Source: Bog-950 sp044225825 (GTDB lineage Bacteria; Bacteroidota; Bacteroidia; Chitinophagales; LD1). Taken from it: a stretch of 64,000 nt of DNA. A program made the position numbers and the translations under genes. A model generated the notes under the pieces. It saw only the letters and a list, made by a program, of their open reading frames with translations. It was not told the DNA's origin and made no database searches. Shown piece by piece: positions 18,617 to 25,918 of the stretch (its first letter is position 1; each line of letters starts with the position of its first letter). The stretch spans positions 20,084 through 84,083 of the forward strand of contig JBGAIB010000013.1 of assembly GCA_044225825.1 (NCBI GenBank), written 5' to 3'.

Positions 18617-19807
18617 CTAGGCATTTTCGGCTTCCACTGCAGCCAATAGAATGTTGCAAGCGCTGCGGATCTCCTCTTCAGTGATTATTAAGGGTGGGGC
18701 CAGGCGCAGGCAATTGGCAGCAAACAAAAACCAATCGGTTAGTAAACCGTTTGCAATACAACGGTCTATGATGCGCTTATTTTGTTCATAGCTATCAAAT
18801 TCAACAGCCAGCATTAAGCCAGAGCGACGGACCGCCCTCATCAAAGGGTGTTGTAACAGTTGCTCAAACAGTTGACCTTTTTTCTCAACCTGTTCTACCA
18901 GTTCACTTGCCACTAAAATTTGAAAGGAAGCCAAACCTGCTGCGCAGCAAACCGGGTGCCCGCCAAAGGTGGTAATGTGCCCAAGCACCGGATTATCGCT
19001 GAGGCTGCTCATAATCTGTTGCGAACTTACAAATGCCCCCAGGGGCATCCCTCCACCCAGGGCTTTGGCCAACAACAGCACATCGGGTATTACACCGTAG
19101 TGCTCGAAACCCCAGAGGCGGCCGGTGCGGCCAAGAGCAGTTTGACATTCATCAAAAATCAACAGCGTGCCTGTTTCGGTGCAGCGCTGCCGGAGCTGCG
19201 TTATAAATGAAGCGGTGCCGGGGTTAACCCCGCTTTCTGCCTGTACTACTTCCACAATAACAGCAGCGGTACGATTGGTGATGTGTTGTATACCGGCTTC
19301 GTCGTTGTAGTCCAGTTGACGGGTATCTGGTAGCAGCGGCCGGAACTTCCGTTTAAAATACTCATCGCCCATAATGCTTAACGCACCTTGCGTACTGCCA
19401 TGGTAGGCCTTTTTAAACGAAATAATTTCGGTACGGCCGGTGTAGCGCTTTGCCAGTTTCATTGCACCTTCGGTTGCCTCGGCCCCGCTATTGGTAAAAT
19501 ACACGTTGTTGAGCGTTGTGGGCAGATACGTGGTTAGCGCTTTGGCGTATGCCACCTGCGGACTCTGTACAAACTCGCCATACACCATCAGGTGCATGTA
19601 TTTTTGGGCCTGCCGGCTGATGGCTTCCACTACGGTAGGGTGCGAATGCCCCAGGTTGCTTACTGAAATACCGGCAATTAAATCCATGTATTTTTTGCCA
19701 TTGGTATCATATAGATACATGCCGTCGGCACGTTCTATTTCCAGCATCAGGGGGGCGGTACTGGTTTGGGCTACATGGGAAAGGAATAGCTGACGGTTCG
19801 TGGGCAT
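18617..19807 (-). CDS. Class III PLP-dependent aminotransferase (ornithine/acetylornithine type)
   Basis: This fold-type I omega-aminotransferase has clear motifs: FTNSGAEATEGAMKLAKRYTGR, GSTQGALS, the phosphate/ring-binding LLIFDECQTALGRTGRLWGFEH (Asp pairs with the pyridine N) and VLLLAKALGGGMPLG with the PLP lysine. It resembles acetylornithine/ornithine/succinylornithine aminotransferases; the exact substrate is not assignable by eye. I place the start at ATG 19807 (MPTNRQLF). A frame-open ATG at 19849 would add 14 residues but lies upstream of a TAAATTTG -7 box at 19823-19830. No arginine-biosynthesis genes are adjacent. Confidence 0.88.
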   Translation of the reverse strand: MPTNRQLFLSHVAQTSTAPLMLEIERADGMYLYDTNGKKYMDLIAGISVSNLGHSHPTVVEAISRQAQKYMHLMVYGEFVQSPQVAYAKALTTYLPTTLNNVYFTNSGAEATEGAMKLAKRYTGRTEIISFKKAYHGSTQGALSIMGDEYFKRKFRPLLPDTRQLDYNDEAGIQHITNRTAAVIVEVVQAESGVNPGTASFITQLRQRCTETGTLLIFDECQTALGRTGRLWGFEHYGVIPDVLLLAKALGGGMPLGAFVSSQQIMSSLSDNPVLGHITTFGGHPVCCAAGLASFQILVASELVEQVEKKGQLFEQLLQHPLMRAVRRSGLMLAVEFDSYEQNKRIIDRCIANGLLTDWFLFAANCLRLAPPLIITEEEIRSACNILLAAVEAENA

Positions 19808-19822
19808 TTTTAAACGTTCCGA

Positions 19823-19830
19823 CAAATTTA
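19823..19830 (-). promoter_or_regulatory. Candidate -7 promoter element for the aminotransferase
   Basis: On the minus strand this is TAAATTTG, an exact TAnnTTTG match 15 bp before ATG 19807. Its position argues for the shorter aminotransferase start. No -33 TTG at the usual spacing was found. Confidence 0.4.
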
Positions 19831-19891
19831 CGTTCTTGTTATTAATCATTTGGCTAAATCTTCGCCAAACGTTTCATTTGCGCTTGATTTT

Positions 19892-21049
19892 ATGGTGTAT
19901 TTCCGTGCCGGTTTTTATTATGTGCGCTACAAAATATTGGGAGATATTATTGTAGAAACCTATCGCCGCTTTCGCTGGAAGGTGTGGCTGCTTTCGGTGT
20001 TGTTCATTTTCCTTTATTCGCTCCATCAGTTTTTCTCGCTGTTTTTCAGGTTTATGGACACCCTTTTTCACCAGGGGCATAAAAAGGTGCAGGTAAAACA
20101 ACCGGTGTTTATTATTGCCAATCCACGCAGCGGTACCACGTATCTGCACCGGTTAATGGCTTTGGACAAAGAGCGCTTTGTGTATACCAAAAACGCGCAT
20201 ACCTTTTTTATGACCTCCAGCTTTGTGCAGTTTTATAAACTGTTCAGCTGGATCGATAAAAAGCTTTTGTTCCATAGCATCAGTAAGTTGATGGACCGGC
20301 TGGATGAGAAGTTTTGGGGCGGTTGGGATAACATTCATGCCATGGGTTTTAATAAGGCCGAGGAGGACGAATTGCCCTTTGCCCAAACCTTGATGAGCCC
20401 CGGCATTTTTATTCCTTTTCCGTATTTCCATTTGCATAACGACAACAAGTTTTTGGATGAAGAACCTGAAAGCGTGCGCAAAAACGTAATGGACTTTTAC
20501 GAAAGCTGTGTGAAGCGATTTGTATTCCGCGCGGGGCGCGATAAAACCTATTTGTCAAAGAACGTAATGAGCACGGCCCGGTTTAAAAGCCTCTTGAAGC
20601 GTTTCCCCGATGCCAAGATCATCTATATAGCCCGGCACCCATATGATGCAGTGCCCAGCATGGCCAGCATGTTTACGGCCATGTATGATTTCCATAGTCC
20701 GGACGTGCCCAGCAGCGACCCCAGCAAGCGCGTATGGGCCGAGTATGGCATTAAGTTTTTCCGCTATTCGCAGGAAATGAAACGCGTAATACCTCCTTCG
20801 CAGTTTTGTGCCGTTAAATACGATAACCTGCTGCAAACACCGGTTGAAACCGTACTGAGCATTTACCAGCATTTCGGCTGGACACCTTCGCCGGAGTTGT
20901 TGGAACGTTTATCGCACGAACAGAAGCGCAACAGCAATTACAAAAGCGGCCACGAATACAGCCTGGAAGAGTACGGCCTCAGCAAAGAATACATATACAA
21001 CGAGTTAAGCGATGTAATGGACCAGTGGGGTTTTGCCCGCGAGTTTTAG
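19892..21049 (+). CDS. Sulfotransferase family protein
   Basis: The 5'-phosphosulfate loop is IIANPRSGTTYLHRLMALD (P-R-S-G-T-T) and the 3'-phosphate motif is IIYIARHPYDAVPSM, the two PAPS-binding signatures of sulfotransferases. The N-terminal ~50 residues contain a hydrophobic stretch (WKVWLLSVLFIFLYSLHQFF) that may anchor the enzyme in the membrane. The likely acceptor is a lipid, glycan or small molecule, unknown here. The frame is open to a TTG at 19850, but the ATG at 19892 (MVYFRAGFYYV) is the more usual start. The gene is divergent from the aminotransferase and overlaps the small convergent gene at 21046 by 4 bp. Confidence 0.85.
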   Translation: MVYFRAGFYYVRYKILGDIIVETYRRFRWKVWLLSVLFIFLYSLHQFFSLFFRFMDTLFHQGHKKVQVKQPVFIIANPRSGTTYLHRLMALDKERFVYTKNAHTFFMTSSFVQFYKLFSWIDKKLLFHSISKLMDRLDEKFWGGWDNIHAMGFNKAEEDELPFAQTLMSPGIFIPFPYFHLHNDNKFLDEEPESVRKNVMDFYESCVKRFVFRAGRDKTYLSKNVMSTARFKSLLKRFPDAKIIYIARHPYDAVPSMASMFTAMYDFHSPDVPSSDPSKRVWAEYGIKFFRYSQEMKRVIPPSQFCAVKYDNLLQTPVETVLSIYQHFGWTPSPELLERLSHEQKRNSNYKSGHEYSLEEYGLSKEYIYNELSDVMDQWGFAREF

Positions 21050-21303
21050 TGTGCCTTTGGACCTACGGTAATCCAAACGCCCGTCAACTTCATCAATTTA
21101 TCTTCCATTCTGCAAAACACGTTGCCTTTGGGCATTTGATAACGCGGCAAAGGCAGCAAGCCCTTCTGCATAGTGTTGCCTGCGGCTGGGGCTGCAGAGG
21201 TTACCGGCTTAAGCAGTGGCAGGTAATAATACCAATGCAGGTTGCCGCCTGCCCGGGTGGTAAGCAAACTAAGCATGCATACTATGGTAAGCAGGTGTTT
21301 CAT
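21046..21303 (-). CDS. Small exported protein, unknown function
   Basis: This 85-residue protein has a plausible signal peptide (MKHLLTIVCMLSLLTTRAGG) and a mature part of about 65 residues rich in Pro, Lys and aromatic residues. No family is recognised. It is likely real because its ATG overlaps the stop of the upstream glycosyltransferase in an ATGA arrangement (21300-21303), a standard sign of translational coupling. The 4-bp overlap with the convergent sulfotransferase leaves no spare sequence. A single Cys (in VFCRM) is present in the mature part. Confidence 0.6.
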   Translation of the reverse strand: MKHLLTIVCMLSLLTTRAGGNLHWYYYLPLLKPVTSAAPAAGNTMQKGLLPLPRYQMPKGNVFCRMEDKLMKLTGVWITVGPKAH

Positions 21304-23213
21304 TTTCCCAAGGCGCGGTATTTCTTCAAAATTACAACTATATCATCATTTACGGAATAGCGGCGTGCATAGTTCAGTTCGGCCTCGTTAATTTCTGCTG
21401 CAGTAAAGTTTAGTGCTGCAAAGCTATCGGCCGGCGAAAGCACACCGGCGCGGCTTTGTGCAAATTGCTGTAACAGTTGGGGCGAACTAAACCCTACCCA
21501 GCTTTTTCTTCCCGCCAGTACCTGCGCCCAATTGCTGATATAGTTCCCAAAGTTTTTAACCGCAAAGAGCGAAAAGGGCAGCAGCGGCAACATCAGCAAG
21601 CAAACACTTAAATCGAACACGCGCTTGTTGCGTTTGTTTTCCGGCGTAAACAGCAATACGGCTCTTTCGGCCACAAAACTATCGCCGGCGGTGTCGCTGC
21701 TGTTGCTGCCTACCAGGGCATTGCTGCCGGGGTTCAGTATTTTATATTCCAGCTTATTGCCGCAGGCTTTAATCTTTTGTATGATGCTGCCATAGGCTGT
21801 GTTGGCTGCACAAAAAATCACTTCATCGGCGGCATATATGGCTACTGCCTTTTCGGTGCTTTGGATCAGCGGTTCCTGTATGATTTCGTGGCGGTAACCG
21901 GCCCCGCGCAGCAGACTTTCGGCGCGGTTCATTTCCTGTTTATCGCCCGCCAGCAGGCATCGTTTGCGCTCGTCCTGTTCAGGCGAAAGCGACTGGTATT
22001 TGATCAAATGATACAGCGTACGGGTTAACAGCATTTCGATGGCGGTCCATGCAGCGCCTAACAGAATGATAGCCCGCGAAAAGCGCCAATCGTTGGGTAA
22101 AAAGGCATACACAGCAGCTATAGCAATAGTGCCCAACAACAAACCGCGCAGAATTTTGGAGATGCGGAAAGGCTTATCGTACCCGCCGTTTAAGAAGGTA
22201 GCCAATAGCCAGATAGCAATATACACGGGCACAATTACCAGCAGAAACTGTTGCGGATAGTAGTGCTCCTTGTATTTTATCATCTTCTCCCAGTAATCGG
22301 TGATAAAGAAAATACCACCGAAGGCCAGCAGGGCATCTACTATAAACAGGTAACTGCTTGCAAACAAACCTGCCAGCAGGGTTAAGGCCCCGCGGAACAC
22401 AATGGCAAAATTGATGAGCAACGAAAACAACCCCGACCGGTTACCGCTAAAATGCTTGCGGGCAAAAATGATCATCGCATTATAAAAGGCCTTCACATAA
22501 TTCAGCGAGCCTTTTTTAGTGCTCTCGCCTTTGTAATGTATGATGCTGGTGCCGGCAAAGTAGTAGTTTTTATATCCTGCTTTTATAATGCGATAGCTGA
22601 GGTCAATATCCTCGCCATACATAAAAAAGTCTTCGTCGAGCAAACCGGCTTTGTCCAGCGCGGTACGGCGCATAAACATATAAGCGCCGCTCAGCACCTC
22701 TACTTCATTGGTTTCGGTTTCGGGCAGATAACCCAGGTGATAACGCCCAAAAGTTTTAGATTTTGGGAACAGGGCCGATAAGCCGAATATCTTATAAAAG
22801 GCAACGGCGGGTGTTGGCAGTCCGCGTTTCGATTCGGGCAGAAAGTTGCCGCGCCCATCTACCATATGTACGCCCAAAGCACCTGCATCAGGGTGTGCAT
22901 CCATAAAGGCAGCGCATTGGCTAAAGGTGTCCTCCGCTACTACGGTATCGGGGTTTAGCAAAAGCACGTATTCGCCTTGCGAAATTTTGATAGCCTGGTT
23001 GTTGGCTTTCGAAAAGCCGGGGTTATCGGTATTACCGATCCATTTTACCCAAGGGAAACGGGGACGGATATAGTCCGCCGAGCCATCGCTGCTGGCATTA
23101 TCCACCACAAATACCTCGGACTCCAGGCCTGCCACAGCCTTCTGCACCGAAAGCAGGCACTGCTCCAGGAAATACCGGACGTTGTAATTAACGATAACTA
23201 CCGACAGCTTCAT
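21300..23213 (-). CDS. GT2 glycosyltransferase fused to membrane and sugar-transferase-like region
   Basis: The N-terminal ~240 residues form a GT-A family 2 transferase: LSVVIVNYN, VDNASSDGSADY, LLLNPDTVV (DxD-like) and MYGEDIDLSYRI, similar to rhamnosyl/galactosyl transferases of surface polysaccharide synthesis. Then come about five membrane helices (roughly 260-440), a soluble Rossmann-like piece (KRCLLAGDKQEMNRAESLL...), and NKRVFDLSVCLLMLPLLPF followed by AGRKSWVGFS. That ending resembles the start and end of a WcaJ-type initiating sugar transferase but lacks its middle. ATG 23213 (MKLSVV) is preferred to 23225. It is coupled by ATGA overlap to the small exported protein downstream. Confidence 0.85.
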   Translation of the reverse strand: MKLSVVIVNYNVRYFLEQCLLSVQKAVAGLESEVFVVDNASSDGSADYIRPRFPWVKWIGNTDNPGFSKANNQAIKISQGEYVLLLNPDTVVAEDTFSQCAAFMDAHPDAGALGVHMVDGRGNFLPESKRGLPTPAVAFYKIFGLSALFPKSKTFGRYHLGYLPETETNEVEVLSGAYMFMRRTALDKAGLLDEDFFMYGEDIDLSYRIIKAGYKNYYFAGTSIIHYKGESTKKGSLNYVKAFYNAMIIFARKHFSGNRSGLFSLLINFAIVFRGALTLLAGLFASSYLFIVDALLAFGGIFFITDYWEKMIKYKEHYYPQQFLLVIVPVYIAIWLLATFLNGGYDKPFRISKILRGLLLGTIAIAAVYAFLPNDWRFSRAIILLGAAWTAIEMLLTRTLYHLIKYQSLSPEQDERKRCLLAGDKQEMNRAESLLRGAGYRHEIIQEPLIQSTEKAVAIYAADEVIFCAANTAYGSIIQKIKACGNKLEYKILNPGSNALVGSNSSDTAGDSFVAERAVLLFTPENKRNKRVFDLSVCLLMLPLLPFSLFAVKNFGNYISNWAQVLAGRKSWVGFSSPQLLQQFAQSRAGVLSPADSFAALNFTAAEINEAELNYARRYSVNDDIVVILKKYRALGK

Positions 23214-23359
23214 GAACGGGCACAAGATAGAAGGAAATGGGGTGTTTTAACAAGGGAGCAGCAGCGAACCATAATGACCTTTGGGTTTAGAGTTGTATGT
23301 GTTCATTTTTAGTCAGGAGCTACTTTTGTAGCGTAAACTGGGCGATTTTTTAACATAAA

Positions 23360-23399
23360 TGATAGGAATTGATAGGGTTTGATAGGGTTTGATAGGGTT
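23360..23399. repeat. 10-bp tandem repeat TGATAGGGTT, four units
   Basis: There are four head-to-tail 10-bp units, the first variant (TGATAGGAAT) and three identical (TGATAGGGTT). An inverted copy, CAAATCCTATCA, lies at 23415-23426, so the region can fold back on itself. A related four-unit array sits at 60652-60691, and the two share the 17-mer AAATGATAGGAATTGAT. Confidence 0.85.
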
Positions 23400-23456
23400 T
23401 TGGAGGGCACCTGTCAAATCCTATCATGCAAGCAGGGTAGAGCAAAATACGCCTGT

Positions 23457-23694
23457 AACTTTACACTCCTTTACACTTTTTTCTCGCCATACGCTCCAAC
23501 TTTACACTTCTTTACACTTTTCAGAGATCAGAAAACAGAGATCAGAAAACAGACGGGGCAGTGCATGGGACCATAACTTTACACTCCTTTACACTCCGTT
23601 ACACTTTTGGTGAACTGCCACCATCAAACTTTACACTCCTTTACACTTTTCGAGTAATCGCTCCCAATCTAACTTTACACTCCTTTACACTTTT
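23457..23694. repeat. Interspersed 24-bp repeat array, five copies
   Basis: The unit is AACTTTACACTCC followed by TTTACACTTTT, itself an imperfect duplication of TTTACACT. Copies lie at 23457-23480, 23498-23521 (one mismatch, TTC), 23575-23608 (10 bp longer, with an extra CCGTTACACT step), 23627-23650 and 23671-23694. Spacers are 17, 53, 18 and 20 bp and unrelated to each other. All copies are in the same orientation. Function unknown. Confidence 0.85.
23522..23549. repeat. 14-bp tandem duplication
   Basis: CAGAGATCAGAAAA occurs twice in direct succession (23522-23535 and 23536-23549), inside the long spacer of the interspersed repeat array. Confidence 0.8.
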
Positions 23695-23916
23695 TTAATG
23701 CGCCGGGAGTAGTTCGTTTGAAGTTCCCGGTTTAATGAGGGAAGGTCAATACCGAAGCTTTCGGAGGTCAAAGAACTGTCCTCCAAATGTAGTAAATTAA
23801 GTTTATAGTTTCAAATTTAGTTCTAAAAATAATTTCTGCGACCGGCCCATCCTTTGCTGGGCTGCGCCCAAATGGCGGCGATTGCCTAAATTGCGGTTCT
23901 ATTTGCCTGGTGCCTG

Positions 23917-25872
23917 ATGAAGCTGCCGTTTAACGATAAAAAATTTCTGCTGCTGTTAGCGGCCATAGCCATAGTGGTGGGACTGGAGGTGCTTTCCATT
24001 GTTGGCATTCACCTTCCCATGCCCTATGCGCCCTTTGTTTTTGCTGCTTTTATTATCGGGGTAGGTTATCCGGTTATACTAAACGGGTTAAAAGCTTTGG
24101 TTAAGTTCAATTTCAGCAGCATTAGTTTATTGATGCTTATTGCCGTGGCGGGGGCTTTTTACCTGGGCGAATATCCCGAGGCCGCAGTAGTAATCGTATT
24201 GTATGTGTTGGGCGAGCGACTGGAAGACATAGGCATAGAGAACAGCAAATCGGCGCTGGATGCACTGGTTTCAAAATCGCCTAAAACGGCCCTTGTAAAA
24301 GGCAGTACGCAATCCGTAGCTATTGATCGTATACCAGTGGGTTCCATTTTGGAGGTAAAGCCGCATGAAATGATTCCGCTGGATGGCATTATCGAAGCGG
24401 GAGATACTGCGGTTGACGAGGCGGCCATTACCGGCGAACCCATACCACGCGATAAAGAGAAAGGCGATACTGTTTTTGCAGGCACACTGAATACCACAGG
24501 TTTTATAGAAATAAGAACTACCAAACTTTCGGCGGATACCACGTTCTCCAAAATCGTGCAACTTACGTTTGAAGCAAGTGCCAATAAAAGCGATACACAA
24601 AAATTCATTCAAAAATTTGCCAGGGTGTATACACCGGTAATTATGGTATTGTCGGCCCTGCTGTTTGTGGTGCCGGTTTTTGTGTTGCATGAGAACGCCG
24701 ACCACTGGCTGCAACAGGCCATCACGCTATTGGTGATTGCCTGCCCCTGTGCCCTGGTAATTTCCACACCGGTAGCCATTTATGCTGCTATCGGCAATGC
24801 TTCTTCGCGCGGGGCATTGGTGAAAGGAGGGAAATACCTGGAAGCCCTGGCGGGGATACAGGCTGTATGCCTTGATAAAACACGCACCATTACCTACGGC
24901 AACCCGGTGGTATGCGATGTATTGCCTTTAAACGGTACCGAACGCGAGGAGCTGCTGGCCTGCACCGCAGGCACCGAGTTGTTTTCGGAACACCCTTTAG
25001 CGCAGGCCATTGTAGATGCCAGCCGAAAAGAAGGATTTGAACCGCATAAGGCTGTGAACTTTAAAAGTGTGGTGGGCAAAGGCGCTACGGCCAAATGTTT
25101 GGTGTGTGAGGACGAAACAGTTTTAGTAGGTAAACTGAATTATATACACGAACATCAGCCGGTAAGCGAAGAGGCTGAAAGTATTGTAAAGCAGCTGTCG
25201 GAACAGGGCAAAACCAGTGTAGTGGTAAGTTTTGGAGATGGAGTAGCGGGCATTATTGGTTTAGCCGACGAGATAAAACCCGACAGCAGCGCTGCCATAG
25301 CTTCCTTAAAGCAAATGCAGATTGAACCTGTAATGCTTACCGGCGATACGGAACTTTCGGCGCGTGTGGTTGCGGATGCGGTGCAAATACAAACCGTGTA
25401 CGGCGGCTTGTTGCCGCAGGACAAGGCGCAGTGTATTCAGGATTTAAAGAAGCATTACACCGGTGTAGCTATGGTGGGCGATGGGGTAAACGATGCACCC
25501 GCACTGGCGATGGCTTCGGTAAGCATAGCAATGGGTGCAGCCGGCAGCGATACGGCTATTGAAACAGCCAACATTGCGCTGATGAACGACCACCTGTCGT
25601 TGATTCCGTACCTGATACGTTTGGGCCGTGCTACGGTGCGCACCATTAAGTTTAATACCATTGCGGCTATCGCCATCAAATTGTTTTTTGTAATGCTGGC
25701 GGTTTTCGGATACAGCAATCTGGTATTTGCCATTGCTGCTGATGTTGGCGTAACCATTGTGGTAATTCTTATCAGCCTGCGGTTAATGCAGTTCGAGAAC
25801 TCCGGTTTGCAGCCCGTACCAGTACCGGCACTAAAAGGTTCAGGTAAAAAAGAGTGCTGTGACCATTGTTAG
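23917..25872 (+). CDS. Heavy-metal-translocating P1B-type ATPase with altered DKTGT motif
   Basis: This 651-residue inner-membrane metal exporter of the Zn/Cd/Co (ZntA/CadA) type has membrane helices at about 8-28, 35-58 and 63-80, the dephosphorylation loop ITGEPIP (TGE 172-174), a metal-site CPC in IACPCALVIS (Cys276-Pro-Cys278), HP in SEHPLAQAI, MLTGD and GDGVNDAPAL. There is no N-terminal HMA domain, but the C terminus carries a Cys/His tail, ECCDHC, that could bind metal. The catalytic phosphorylation motif reads DKTRTIT (Asp320, Arg323) instead of the near-invariant DKTGT. Either the change is tolerated, activity is reduced, or the base is an error. No metal regulator is adjacent. Confidence 0.92.
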   Translation: MKLPFNDKKFLLLLAAIAIVVGLEVLSIVGIHLPMPYAPFVFAAFIIGVGYPVILNGLKALVKFNFSSISLLMLIAVAGAFYLGEYPEAAVVIVLYVLGERLEDIGIENSKSALDALVSKSPKTALVKGSTQSVAIDRIPVGSILEVKPHEMIPLDGIIEAGDTAVDEAAITGEPIPRDKEKGDTVFAGTLNTTGFIEIRTTKLSADTTFSKIVQLTFEASANKSDTQKFIQKFARVYTPVIMVLSALLFVVPVFVLHENADHWLQQAITLLVIACPCALVISTPVAIYAAIGNASSRGALVKGGKYLEALAGIQAVCLDKTRTITYGNPVVCDVLPLNGTEREELLACTAGTELFSEHPLAQAIVDASRKEGFEPHKAVNFKSVVGKGATAKCLVCEDETVLVGKLNYIHEHQPVSEEAESIVKQLSEQGKTSVVVSFGDGVAGIIGLADEIKPDSSAAIASLKQMQIEPVMLTGDTELSARVVADAVQIQTVYGGLLPQDKAQCIQDLKKHYTGVAMVGDGVNDAPALAMASVSIAMGAAGSDTAIETANIALMNDHLSLIPYLIRLGRATVRTIKFNTIAAIAIKLFFVMLAVFGYSNLVFAIAADVGVTIVVILISLRLMQFENSGLQPVPVPALKGSGKKECCDHC

Positions 25873-25918
25873 CAGTTGCATACGAACTGCAATTGGGTAA
25901 ATCGTTTATATTTAGCAG

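Larger units (their letters stand above)
23226..23916. other. Gene-free, repeat-rich spacer
   Basis: No credible coding region is present. Two overlapping frames at about 23379-23613 are made of the repeats and have no homology-like features. The spacer holds a 10-bp tandem repeat (23360-23399), a dispersed repeat array (23457-23694) and a 14-bp tandem duplication (23522-23549). The last 200 bp before the metal ATPase are AT-rich and probably contain its promoter, which I could not place. Confidence 0.6.

Noticed and set aside
23379..23613. Two overlapping small plus-strand open frames
   Set aside because: They are made of the TTTACACT repeats and have no coding character.
23457..23694. Possible CRISPR array from the regularly repeated 24-bp unit
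   Set aside because: Spacers are 17-20 bp with one of 53 bp, copy lengths vary, and there are no cas genes in the window. A CRISPR array needs near-constant repeats and spacers of about 25-40 bp.
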